From Fidelibacterota bacterium (GTDB taxonomy: Bacteria > Fidelibacterota > UBA8477): a DNA stretch of 33,359 nucleotides. Both the position numbers and the translations under genes were made by a program. The DNA lies in contig JAIPJR010000024.1 of NCBI GenBank assembly GCA_021734045.1, forward strand, positions 1-33,359, given 5' to 3'. The notes beneath the pieces were generated by a model. It was not told the DNA's origin. It saw only the letters and a list, made by a program, of their open reading frames with translations, and searched no databases. Below are positions 7,875 through 16,106 of this stretch, piece after piece (position 1 is the stretch's first letter; the number at the start of each line of letters is the position of its first letter).

Positions 7875-9440
7875 ATGGATGTGAAATTGCATAGAGCACG
7901 GATTCTCTGGACAGATGATGAAATTGACCTGCTGAAGCCCCACATTCTTTTCCTGAAACAGAAAGGTTTTGATGTACTTACTGCCACCAATGGCGAAGAT
8001 GCCATCACATTGGCGCGTCAACAGCCTATTGATTTGGTGCTTCTGGATGAAATGATGCAGGGGAAAGATGGTTTGGAAACGCTGAGTCTTTTGAAAGAAG
8101 AACATCCGGCTCTCCCGGTTATCATGATTACCAAGAACGAGGAAGAATCGTTGATGGAAGAGGCCATCGGTGGTCAGATTGCCGACTATCTGACCAAGCC
8201 GGTGAACCCCTCACAGATTCTCTCGGCAATAATGAAGCATCTGGAAAAGAAACGTATCTCCCAGGACCGCTTGTCACAACGCTACATTCAAGCGCTGAAT
8301 GAACTTTCCGACCGCTTGTCAGAACGCCTAACCCCTTCGGAATGGATTAACATCTACCATCAACTTACGCAGTGGGATCTGGATCTGACCGGTAGTAATG
8401 AAGCCGATCTGGATGAAATGCTGTCTCAGCAAGCTCAGGAAGCCAATAACTTATTTTCACGATTTATGATGCGTGAGTATGAACAATGGGTGAATGCGCC
8501 CTCAGATGAGCGCCCCACACTCTCCCCTGATGTATTTCGTACATTCATCAAGCCCAGATTGAATCAGGGGCAGAAAATTCTGTTGGTGGTGATGGACGGT
8601 TTACGCTGGGACCAGTGGCTTACCCTGGAAAGTCAGCTCCATAGCGATTTTAAAATTAATCGGCACGGATATTATTCGCTGTTACCCACAACTACAGAAT
8701 ACAGCAGGAATGCCATTTTTAGCGGGCTGTTTCCCGATGACATGGCGGAATTTCACCCGGAATGGTTCCAGACTGATGAAGAGGGAGGTCTGAACCAGCA
8801 TGAACGGGAATTTCTCATTGAGCAACTCCACCGGCTGGGATTGGATATTAAACCCGAACCAAAATATGCCAAGATTATTACAGCTCAGCAAGGCCAGCAA
8901 ACGGTGAAACAATTCAGCTCCTGGAGTAATCAGCAATTGATTACCCTGGTGGTGAACCAGGTGGACATTCTGGCGCATCAGCGCACCAATTCCCCCTTGT
9001 TACAGGATTTATTGCCCAACGAAGCCAGCTATCGCCAGGTGGTGCGTGCGTGGTTTGAAAATTCCTGGCTGTTTGATTTGATGAAGGAGGCGGCAAGGAA
9101 TGGTTTTACAACCCTGGTGACCTCGGATCACGGGACGGTCAAGGTAAAACGGCCAACTCAGATCAAAGCAGACCGCGAAGCATCGGTCAACTTGCGCTTC
9201 AAACAGGGTCGGAATCTGAAAGCCAATCCACGGGATGCCTGGTTCATCAATGACCCGAAACGGTTACGGATTCCTTCGGGTGCCAGCAGTGACACACTGG
9301 CCATTGCCCTGAGCGATTTTTACTTCCTCTATCCCACCAACTATCGAAAATACCAAAACCGGTATAAAGATACCTATCAGCATGGTGGCCTCTCTATGGC
9401 TGAAATGATTATTCCATTTGTCATACTGGAACCCAAATAG
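7875..9440 (+). CDS. porX: PorX-like response regulator with PglZ-type phosphodiesterase domain
   Basis: This 521-residue protein is close to the length I recall for Porphyromonas gingivalis PorX. A receiver domain (residues about 8-128) has the acidic pocket Asp14/Asp15, phospho-acceptor Asp58 (LVLLDEMM), Thr86 and Lys108 (LTKPVNP). A helical linker (about 130-225) leads to a PglZ domain of the alkaline-phosphatase superfamily (about 230-515), with metal and nucleophile motifs VVMDGLRWDQW, LPTTTEYSRNA and TSDHGTVKVKR. PorX is the regulator of the type IX secretion system with kinase PorY, and its PglZ domain has been reported to cleave oligonucleotides, including cyclic ones. No PorY or secretion gene is visible here. 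tsaE follows after 6 bp, a neighbourhood I recall from Bacteroidota genomes. Confidence 0.88.
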   Translation: MDVKLHRARILWTDDEIDLLKPHILFLKQKGFDVLTATNGEDAITLARQQPIDLVLLDEMMQGKDGLETLSLLKEEHPALPVIMITKNEEESLMEEAIGGQIADYLTKPVNPSQILSAIMKHLEKKRISQDRLSQRYIQALNELSDRLSERLTPSEWINIYHQLTQWDLDLTGSNEADLDEMLSQQAQEANNLFSRFMMREYEQWVNAPSDERPTLSPDVFRTFIKPRLNQGQKILLVVMDGLRWDQWLTLESQLHSDFKINRHGYYSLLPTTTEYSRNAIFSGLFPDDMAEFHPEWFQTDEEGGLNQHEREFLIEQLHRLGLDIKPEPKYAKIITAQQGQQTVKQFSSWSNQQLITLVVNQVDILAHQRTNSPLLQDLLPNEASYRQVVRAWFENSWLFDLMKEAARNGFTTLVTSDHGTVKVKRPTQIKADREASVNLRFKQGRNLKANPRDAWFINDPKRLRIPSGASSDTLAIALSDFYFLYPTNYRKYQNRYKDTYQHGGLSMAEMIIPFVILEPK

Positions 9441-9446
9441 CATCCC

Positions 9447-9908
9447 ATGACCCCGGCAGCATTCAAATCCAAGGTAAGCACGAATTCCGTTGCTGAGACC
9501 CAGGCTTTGGCCGCTCGTCTGGCAGCCAAGCTTCTGCCGGGAGATATCGTGGCGTTGGAGGGAGAATTAGCCAGCGGAAAAACCACATTTACCCAGGGAC
9601 TTACCCAATATTTTTCAATCGATGAGTACGCAGCAAGTCCCACGTTTACCTATATGAATGAATACCACGCGGAAAATGTGACCATTCTGCATATTGATGC
9701 CTATCGGTTGAAATCGGGTAACGAATTGGTGGAAATGGGTTTCTGGGAATATGTGGAAAATGGCGCGATCGCGGTTATCGAATGGGCGGACATTGTAGCG
9801 GATATTCTGCCTCCGGAAATCATTCGACTTCAATTCCGACGGGATGATGCGGCACAGAACAGGCGTCATATCATCATTTCCAGCCTGCGGGGGCTTGATC
9901 TAACATGA
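9447..9908 (+). CDS. tsaE: tRNA threonylcarbamoyladenosine biosynthesis ATPase TsaE
   Basis: This 153-residue protein is the family's usual size. TsaE is the P-loop ATPase that works with TsaB and TsaD to place threonylcarbamoyl on A37 of ANN-decoding tRNAs. The Walker A motif GELASGKT is at residues 39-46 and is followed by TFTQGL. Downstream are the family blocks ASPTFTYMNEY, HIDAYRL and AVIEWADIV. It begins 6 bp after the porX stop, and its TGA overlaps the tsaB ATG (ATGA), so translation of the two is probably coupled. tsaD is not in the window. Confidence 0.95.
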   Translation: MTPAAFKSKVSTNSVAETQALAARLAAKLLPGDIVALEGELASGKTTFTQGLTQYFSIDEYAASPTFTYMNEYHAENVTILHIDAYRLKSGNELVEMGFWEYVENGAIAVIEWADIVADILPPEIIRLQFRRDDAAQNRRHIIISSLRGLDLT

Positions 9909-10615
9909 ATATCCTGGCGGTGGAAACCAGTACAGCCGTATGTAGCGTCGCGCTGTTATCAGAAGGGAATGAGGTTTTTCATCAATCCCTAACTGGTCAG
10001 CAAGTGCATATTGAGAATTTAGCCACCATGCTGCAACGAGCGACCAATGCGTCATCCGCTGAGGGACTGGTTATAGATAACCTGGCAATTGGAATTGGTC
10101 CCGGGAGTTTTACCGGATTACGAATTGGTTTGGCTACGATAAAAGCCTACGGATTGGTACAAAACTTACCACTCATCCCAATTCCTACGCTGGACGCGCT
10201 GGCATTATACTATATTGAAAATCAGCCGGAAACTGGCCAGCACCAACTTTTGGGTGTGCTGTTTTCCCACCGTAGTTTTGTACACACGGCGAGGTTTGAT
10301 TTGCAATCAGAGGATCCCACGCGGGGGGGGTATGCTTACAGCAGTCTGGAAGATCTCACCTCGGAGATAGAAAACCGAGGGTGGTTTGGTCCCGCGTCAG
10401 ACAAGGTGCACAACTGGATACAATCTCACACGAGATCGTTTGATTTTACCACCATAAAACCCGACGCCCGGTTAGTCGCCAGGCTGGCGGAGCAGCGGTG
10501 GTCAGAAAAAATCCGGGATTATGGCACCATTGAGCCCTTTTACAACACGATTTACCAGGCAAAGAAATGGCAACGGCCCACATTCGACATCCAACCGGAA
10601 AATTCCGGGCAATAG
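9905..10615 (+). CDS. tsaB: tRNA threonylcarbamoyladenosine biosynthesis protein TsaB
   Basis: This 236-residue protein is a pseudo-enzyme scaffold of the ASKHA fold that pairs with TsaD for t6A synthesis. The start MNILAVETST and the signature GIGPGSFTGLRIG (about residues 63-75) are diagnostic. The remainder (about 100-236) is a more variable C-terminal domain. A run of eight G residues at 10323-10330 lies inside the frame (codons CGG GGG GGG TAT), a possible site for slippage or sequencing error. The gene overlaps tsaE by 4 bp and rimI by 49 bp, forming the common tsaE-tsaB-rimI group. Confidence 0.93.
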   Translation: MNILAVETSTAVCSVALLSEGNEVFHQSLTGQQVHIENLATMLQRATNASSAEGLVIDNLAIGIGPGSFTGLRIGLATIKAYGLVQNLPLIPIPTLDALALYYIENQPETGQHQLLGVLFSHRSFVHTARFDLQSEDPTRGGYAYSSLEDLTSEIENRGWFGPASDKVHNWIQSHTRSFDFTTIKPDARLVARLAEQRWSEKIRDYGTIEPFYNTIYQAKKWQRPTFDIQPENSGQ

Positions 10616-11043
10616 TATCAGAAGATATTCCTAATCTGGCACGGTTGGAGCGGGAACTATTCGCCCAACCCTGGACTGAAGGAATGCTGACCGCGGCACT
10701 GGCGGATTATGGCGCTCGCCATCAATTATTTGAACAAGGAGATGTAATTCTGGGATACTTTTTTTTGACCCGCATTGTGGACGAAGCGGAGTTACATAAT
10801 ATCGCAGTACCCAGGCAGTTTCAGCATCGGGGAATCGGCCGCTACATGCTGGAAAAAATTGTGAATCAATGCGATGCGGAACAGATTGAGCGTCTATATT
10901 TGGAGGTGCGCGAGGACAATACCGCAGCCATTCATCTCTATGAGAAAATGGGATTCGAATGTATCGGTCGGCGTCCCGGCTATTATGTTATTGAAAAGCG
11001 TGATGCACTGATTTATATGAGGACCAAGCATGAGCTGGTTTAA
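10567..11043 (+). CDS. rimI: Ribosomal-protein-alanine N-acetyltransferase RimI (GNAT)
   Basis: This 158-residue protein has a single GNAT domain that acetylates the N-terminal Ala of ribosomal protein S18 in the characterised family member. Visible motifs are LERELFAQPWTEGML near residues 27-41, the beta4 strand DEAELHNIAVP (72-82), the acetyl-CoA loop QHRGIGRYML (86-95), and EVREDNTAAIHLYEKMGF (113-130) with the conserved Asn118 and Tyr125. The ATG at 10567 gives a 49 bp overlap with tsaB. No ATG, GTG or TTG follows until the domain has begun, so this start is favoured. It overlaps accD by 14 bp. Confidence 0.9.
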   Translation: MATAHIRHPTGKFRAIVSEDIPNLARLERELFAQPWTEGMLTAALADYGARHQLFEQGDVILGYFFLTRIVDEAELHNIAVPRQFQHRGIGRYMLEKIVNQCDAEQIERLYLEVREDNTAAIHLYEKMGFECIGRRPGYYVIEKRDALIYMRTKHELV

Positions 11044-11881
11044 ACGAACAGTTAGAAACATCCTCACGGATACGGAAGATAAAAAGGACATTCAGGCCGG
11101 TCTCTGGATAAAATGTGAGAATTGTAAACAGATTCTCTACCAGGCGGAGCTGCAACGGAATTATCATGTCTGCTACAAGTGCAATTATCATTTTCGCGTG
11201 CCGGCCAACACATATGTGGATTTGCTCCTTGATGAAAATGACCGCCAGCCCCGCTTCACAAATGTAAAACCTGCTGATCCGCTTCAATTCAAAGCTCAAA
11301 AAAAGTACAGCGACCAATTGACTACTGCCCAGAAAAAGACCGGTAGCAATGATGCGGTAAAGGTTTTTGAAGGTCACAGCTCTGGAATTCCGGTGGTGCT
11401 GGCAGTGATGGATTTCAGCTTCATCGGCGGCAGTATGGGATCAGTAGTGGGTGAATTGATTGCCCGTGCAACGGATCTGGCCCGGGAAACCCGTAAGCCA
11501 CTCATCATCGTTTCCGCCTCCGGTGGTGCCCGCATGATGGAGGGCTCCTATTCCCTGATGCAAATGGCCAAAACCGCCGCCAAACTTGGTCAACTGGGCG
11601 ATGCCGGGATTCCCTATATATCATTAATGACTGATCCCACCACAGGTGGGGTGACAGCCAGTTTCGCCATGCTGGGTGATGTGAATATGGCTGAACCAGG
11701 CGCGCTGATTGGCTTTGCGGGACAGCGGGTAATTAAGCAAACTATTGGAGCCGATTTGCCGGAAGGCTTCCAGCGGGCCGAATTCTTACTGGAAAAAGGC
11801 TTTTTGGACCTCATCGTTCCACGCAAGGAATTGAAGCAAAAAATCCATGAAATACTGAGTATCCTTCATGTCCCGGCCTAA
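11030..11881 (+). CDS. accD: Acetyl-CoA carboxylase carboxyltransferase subunit beta
   Basis: This 283-residue protein is the beta subunit of the carboxyltransferase that transfers CO2 from carboxybiotin to acetyl-CoA, the first committed step of fatty-acid synthesis. A zinc ribbon with Cys29, Cys32, Cys48 and Cys51 (CxxC-x15-CxxC) is followed by the crotonase-fold domain, with MDFSFIGGSMGSVVGE, SASGGARMMEG and TDPTTGGVTASFAMLGD clearly present. Length is normal. The start MSWFKR overlaps the end of rimI by 14 bp, and surE begins inside its last codons, so translation is probably coupled. accA is not in the window. Confidence 0.96.
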   Translation: MSWFKRTVRNILTDTEDKKDIQAGLWIKCENCKQILYQAELQRNYHVCYKCNYHFRVPANTYVDLLLDENDRQPRFTNVKPADPLQFKAQKKYSDQLTTAQKKTGSNDAVKVFEGHSSGIPVVLAVMDFSFIGGSMGSVVGELIARATDLARETRKPLIIVSASGGARMMEGSYSLMQMAKTAAKLGQLGDAGIPYISLMTDPTTGGVTASFAMLGDVNMAEPGALIGFAGQRVIKQTIGADLPEGFQRAEFLLEKGFLDLIVPRKELKQKIHEILSILHVPA

Positions 11882-12650
11882 ACTTCTGCTCACCAATGAC
11901 GATGGGATTAATGCGCCGGGAATTGCTGCTCTGGCTCAGGCTGTCAAACCGCTGGGTGACATTTTTATCGTAGCGCCCATCAGTGAGATGAGCGCAATGG
12001 GACATGCTATTACACTTTCAGATCCCATCAAGATGGTTGAAATCTCCAAGAATGGCGATTTTTTCGGATACGGGATTGGTGGCACGCCCTCCGACTGCGT
12101 GAAACTGGCCATTCACGGTGAAATCATCCCGCGTCCCGACCTGGTCATTTCCGGGATTAACCAGGGTGCTAATCTGGGCATTGACATTATCTATTCCGGA
12201 ACGGTTGCCGGTGCTTATGAAGGCTCGGTTTTGGGCGTCCCCTCTATGGCGATCTCTCTGAATTCCTTTACCCGCAAGGATTTCAGTCCGGCGGGGTATT
12301 TTGCCCGCTATTTTGCCGGGAAAATTCTAACGCACGGCCTGCCAAAAGGCACGTTGCTCAACATCAATATCCCGGACGCTGATTTGGATGATATACGCGG
12401 CATTTCAGTAGTACGGCAGGGGCAAGCGGAATATCATGAGCGTTTTGATCGTCGCCTGGATCCCCGCCAACGGGTGTATTACTGGCTCTCCGGACAGCGT
12501 GACTATAAAGACTTATCACCGGATCTGGATGAAATTGCTATACAGGATAACCATGTGACCGTTACGCCGATTCATTATGATTTGACCAATTATGAGTTGT
12601 TGGATTCTGTGAAATCCTGGGGTTTAAATATGCAGGAAATCCATGAGTGA
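11868..12650 (+). CDS. surE: 5'/3'-nucleotidase (survival protein SurE)
   Basis: This 260-residue metal-dependent nucleotidase removes phosphate from nucleoside monophosphates. The N-terminal LLLTNDDGINAPGI carries the metal ligands Asp11 and Asp12. The other family blocks are APISEMSAMGHAITL, GTPSDCVKLA and ISGINQGANLG followed by YSGTVAGAYEG. The start overlaps accD by 14 bp and the stop overlaps guaA by 8 bp. Sitting next to guaA fits a shared link to purine nucleotides, although surE is often found beside unrelated housekeeping genes. Confidence 0.95.
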   Translation: MSRPKLLLTNDDGINAPGIAALAQAVKPLGDIFIVAPISEMSAMGHAITLSDPIKMVEISKNGDFFGYGIGGTPSDCVKLAIHGEIIPRPDLVISGINQGANLGIDIIYSGTVAGAYEGSVLGVPSMAISLNSFTRKDFSPAGYFARYFAGKILTHGLPKGTLLNINIPDADLDDIRGISVVRQGQAEYHERFDRRLDPRQRVYYWLSGQRDYKDLSPDLDEIAIQDNHVTVTPIHYDLTNYELLDSVKSWGLNMQEIHE

Positions 12651-14175
12651 ACTTGCCCTGATTATTGATTTTGGATCTCAGTACACTCAACTCATCGCCC
12701 GGCGTGTGCGGGAAATGCAGGTGTATTGTGAAATTGTACCCGCTGACCTAACTGCGGACCAGATTGCTGCAAAAAATCCTCGCGCCATCATACTCTCCGG
12801 TGGACCGGAAAGTGTCTTTTCACCTCATGCACCACAACTGGATGAGAATGTTTGGAAGCTTAATCTCCCAACCCTGGGAATTTGCTATGGCTTACAATTG
12901 TTGACGCAGCATTTTGGTGGAAAAGTAGAGCCTGGAAAACTGCGTGAATATGGTGCTGCCCGGGTGCAGCGAGCCCAGGAGCACGCGCTGCTGGAAAATA
13001 CCGCCGATAATAGTCAGGTTTGGATGAGTCATGGTGATCATGTGGCGGTGCCGCCACCAGAATTTCAGGTCATCCTCCGGTCAAAAAATGATTTAATATC
13101 GGCCATTGCCCACCAGGAGATGCCGGTGATGGGACTTCAATTCCATCCGGAAGTGTCCCACACTGAGGAGGGGCAAACCTACCTAAATAATTTCCTGTTC
13201 AAAATAGCCGGGTTCAGCGGCGACTGGACGCCAGCGCACTTCATCGAGCAGACGATTGAGAGTGTGCGTAAGACGGTGGGTAGTGCGCGTGTGTTGCTGG
13301 GTCTTAGCGGTGGGGTAGATTCCTCTGTTTTGGCGTTTTTACTCCACGAGGCGATTGGTGACCAACTGCTGCCTATTTTCATCGATAATGGGTTACTACG
13401 CCTCCATGAAGCCCGGCAGGTGCTGGATCAGTTTGAACACTCCAATGTCAAAATTAAATATCATGATTATTCCGACGAGTTTCTGGCCGCATTAAAGGGT
13501 GTTACGGATCCGGAGCAGAAACGAAAAATTATCGGTCGTGTGTTTATCGAAGCCTTCGAATCGGCAGCGAAAAAGCATGGCGCGGCTGAATTTCTCGCCC
13601 AAGGGACACTCTACCCGGATGTGATTGAATCGGGAAGCGTGATCGGGAAATCCCATACGATTAAATCGCACCATAATGTGGGCGGGCTGCCGGAGCGGTT
13701 AGACATGACGGTATTGGAGCCCTTTAGAGAGTTGTTCAAAGATGAGGTTCGCGCAGTAGGTCGGGCGCTGGGTGTACCGGAACATATCATCGGTCGTCAT
13801 CCCTTCCCGGGTCCGGGTTTAGCCGTGCGCTGTTTGGGCGAGATAACACCTGAAAAACTGGAAGTCATTCGTCAGAGTGACCATGTTTTTATTCAAACCC
13901 TGCGGGAATATGGATGGTACGATAAGGTTTGGCAGGCGTTCACGGTACTTTTGCCAGTGCAAACGGTGGGGGTGATGGGGGACCAGCGGACATTTGAGAA
14001 TGTCGTCGCCTTGCGCTCGGTGGACAGTATGGATGGCATGACCGCTAATTGGTCACGCATTCCGGCGGAATTGCTGGCCGAAGCAGCCGAAAAAATTGTG
14101 AATCATGTAGTTGGCGTTAACCGAGTTGTTTACGATATTACATCAAAACCACCAGCAACGATCGAATGGGAGTAG
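12643..14175 (+). CDS. guaA: GMP synthase (glutamine-hydrolysing)
   Basis: This 510-residue enzyme converts XMP to GMP using ATP and glutamine. The class I glutamine amidotransferase half (residues 1 to about 195) has the triad Cys81 (LGICYGLQLL), His168 and Glu170 (GLQFHPEVSHTEEG). The ATP-pyrophosphatase half has its P-loop SGGVDS at 222-227, and the C-terminal dimerisation domain ends in DITSKPPATIEWE, the conserved tail of bacterial GuaA. Length and domain order are normal. It closes the porX-to-guaA run; 103 bp of non-coding DNA follow before glmS. Confidence 0.97.
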   Translation: MSELALIIDFGSQYTQLIARRVREMQVYCEIVPADLTADQIAAKNPRAIILSGGPESVFSPHAPQLDENVWKLNLPTLGICYGLQLLTQHFGGKVEPGKLREYGAARVQRAQEHALLENTADNSQVWMSHGDHVAVPPPEFQVILRSKNDLISAIAHQEMPVMGLQFHPEVSHTEEGQTYLNNFLFKIAGFSGDWTPAHFIEQTIESVRKTVGSARVLLGLSGGVDSSVLAFLLHEAIGDQLLPIFIDNGLLRLHEARQVLDQFEHSNVKIKYHDYSDEFLAALKGVTDPEQKRKIIGRVFIEAFESAAKKHGAAEFLAQGTLYPDVIESGSVIGKSHTIKSHHNVGGLPERLDMTVLEPFRELFKDEVRAVGRALGVPEHIIGRHPFPGPGLAVRCLGEITPEKLEVIRQSDHVFIQTLREYGWYDKVWQAFTVLLPVQTVGVMGDQRTFENVVALRSVDSMDGMTANWSRIPAELLAEAAEKIVNHVVGVNRVVYDITSKPPATIEWE

Positions 14176-14264
14176 CGCCCGGTCATTTTTTGCTAAGTTT
14201 CACAGTCGGTAATCAAAACCTGAATACATTTGAGCGTTTTATCTTTAAGCTATTGGCTTAGTAC

Positions 14265-14270
14265 AAGGAG
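14265..14270 (+). promoter_or_regulatory. Ribosome binding site of glmS
   Basis: AAGGAG lies 8 bases before the glmS ATG. A 5-bp perfect hairpin (TAAGC / GCTTA, loop TATTG, 14246-14260) stands immediately in front of it. The site fixes the start. Most other genes here have poor ribosome sites, so this one probably supports independent initiation. Confidence 0.7.
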
Positions 14271-14278
14271 AAATTTTT

Positions 14279-16105
14279 ATGTGTGGAATCGTTGGATATA
14301 TCGGAAAACGCAACGCCGTTCCTATCGTGATGGAGGGCCTTAAGCGCCTGGAATATCGGGGGTACGATTCGTGCGGCATTGCTGTTTTGCACGAAAACCA
14401 GATGGATGTGGAGAAAATCGCCGGGAAGGTAGATGAGCTACAGTCCCGCCTGGCGCAAGCGCATTGGACAAGTGAGATTGCGATCGGCCACACCCGCTGG
14501 GCAACGCATGGCGAACCTGACCAGAAGAATGCTCATCCTCAGGTGAGTATGTCGGGAGATATTGCCGTCGTGCATAATGGTATTATCGAAAATTTTTTGC
14601 CCCTGAAGCGTGAGCTACAGAATAGTGGGTACAATTTTTCCAGCGAAACCGATTCAGAAGTCATTGCCGCGCTCATCAGTACCGTTTATGCCGGAAATCT
14701 TGAAACTGCCGTGCAGGAAGCCCTGTCCCGTATTATTGGTGCATATGGAATCGCGGTGATGAGCACGCGGGAGCCGGGGAAGATTGTTTGTGCCCGGAAC
14801 GGTGCACCGCTTATCATGGGCTTGGGGAAAGAGGAGTTCTTTGTAGCCTCGGATGTCGCTGCGATTCTGGCACATACCAAGGATGTCATTTACCTGGATA
14901 ATGGTGAAATCGGTATTCTCACCGCCGATGGTTACGAGACGTTATCCCGTAAAAATGAGAGTATTTCCAAAGAAGTCCATCGTGTGAGCTTTGATTTAGC
15001 AGCCATTGAACGAGGCGGCTTCGAGCATTTCATGCTCAAGGAAATTTTTGAGCAGCCCCAGACCATCTTCGATGCCATGCGCGGCCGGTTACTACCCAAG
15101 GACGGTAATGCCCGTCTGGGTGGAATCGCCGACGACATTGGGACGATTCTGCATGCGGATCAACGCTATTTAACAGCATGCGGAACCTCCTGGCACGCGG
15201 CATTGATTGGTGAAATGATGTTCGAGCAGTTCGCCCATCTTCCGGCGGAAGTGGAGTATGCATCTGAATTTCGTTATCGTGAACCGCTGGTGGATAAGCG
15301 GTCGGTCATTTTTGCCATTAGCCAGTCCGGTGAGACTGCTGATACGCTGGCTGCTATCCAGGAAGCAAAAAGTCATGGCGCAACTGCTCTGGGAATATGC
15401 AATGTGGTTGGCAGTTCCATCGCCCGGGAAACCAAAGCAGGTATTTATATCCACGCCGGCCCGGAAATCGGCGTGGCCTCCACCAAGGCATTCACGTCTC
15501 AGGTAACCGTTTTAACGCTGTTAACACTGCGTCTGGCCCGCATGATGGGAATGTCTGAAAAACAGGGGCTGGAGACTGTAGGATCGCTCCAAAGACTGCC
15601 GGAACAGGTGGAGTGGATATTAAACCAGGCCGATCGGATTGCAGAAATCGCTCAAGTTTACGCCAAGGCGCGGAATTTCCTCTACCTGGGGCGTGGTGTG
15701 AACTTCCCGGTGGCGCTGGAAGGGGCATTGAAACTCAAGGAGATTTCGTACATCCATGCGGAAGGCTATCCCGCCGCTGAGATGAAGCACGGTCCTATCG
15801 CCCTCATCGATGAGGATATGCCGGTTGTTTTTCTGGCTCCCAAGGATAAAACCTATGACAAGATTCTCAGTAATATCCAGGAAGTGAAGGCTCGCAAGGG
15901 TCGGGTCATCGCGGTGGCATCCGAAGGTGACCAAGAGATAGCCGAATTAGCGGACCACGTAATTTACGTGCCGGCCGCCCTGGCATTCACAGCGCCCATT
16001 CTGAATGTGGTACCGCTCCAGTTATTGGCGTACTATATCGCGGTAGAACGGGGCTGCAATGTGGACCAACCACGTAATCTTGCCAAGAGTGTAACCGTGG
16101 AATAA
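14279..16105 (+). CDS. glmS: Glutamine--fructose-6-phosphate aminotransferase (isomerising)
   Basis: This 608-residue enzyme makes glucosamine-6-phosphate, the first dedicated step to UDP-GlcNAc for peptidoglycan and LPS. After Met removal the nucleophile is Cys1 (MCGIVGYIG), with LEYRGYDS, HTRWATHGEP and HNGIIENF in the glutaminase domain (to about residue 220). Two SIS sugar-isomerase domains follow, with the phosphosugar-loop motifs TACGTSWHA, ISQSGETADTLAAI and GVASTKAFTSQV, then LGRGVNFPVALEGALKLKE. The tail NLAKSVTVE is the conserved family end. No glmS ribozyme is recognisable in the 103 bp leader. The next gene starts 1 bp after the stop. Confidence 0.97.
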   Translation: MCGIVGYIGKRNAVPIVMEGLKRLEYRGYDSCGIAVLHENQMDVEKIAGKVDELQSRLAQAHWTSEIAIGHTRWATHGEPDQKNAHPQVSMSGDIAVVHNGIIENFLPLKRELQNSGYNFSSETDSEVIAALISTVYAGNLETAVQEALSRIIGAYGIAVMSTREPGKIVCARNGAPLIMGLGKEEFFVASDVAAILAHTKDVIYLDNGEIGILTADGYETLSRKNESISKEVHRVSFDLAAIERGGFEHFMLKEIFEQPQTIFDAMRGRLLPKDGNARLGGIADDIGTILHADQRYLTACGTSWHAALIGEMMFEQFAHLPAEVEYASEFRYREPLVDKRSVIFAISQSGETADTLAAIQEAKSHGATALGICNVVGSSIARETKAGIYIHAGPEIGVASTKAFTSQVTVLTLLTLRLARMMGMSEKQGLETVGSLQRLPEQVEWILNQADRIAEIAQVYAKARNFLYLGRGVNFPVALEGALKLKEISYIHAEGYPAAEMKHGPIALIDEDMPVVFLAPKDKTYDKILSNIQEVKARKGRVIAVASEGDQEIAELADHVIYVPAALAFTAPILNVVPLQLLAYYIAVERGCNVDQPRNLAKSVTVE

Positions 16106-16106
16106 T

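Noticed and set aside
14168-14191. Weak GGG/CCC pairing and T6 run after guaA as a terminator
   Set aside because: Only three to four stable pairs can form, and part of the stem is inside the guaA stop region. It is too weak to call.
14176-14278. glmS ribozyme in the glmS leader
   Set aside because: The leader is only 103 bp and lacks the conserved core and nested pseudoknot of the ribozyme. The ribozyme is typical of Firmicutes.
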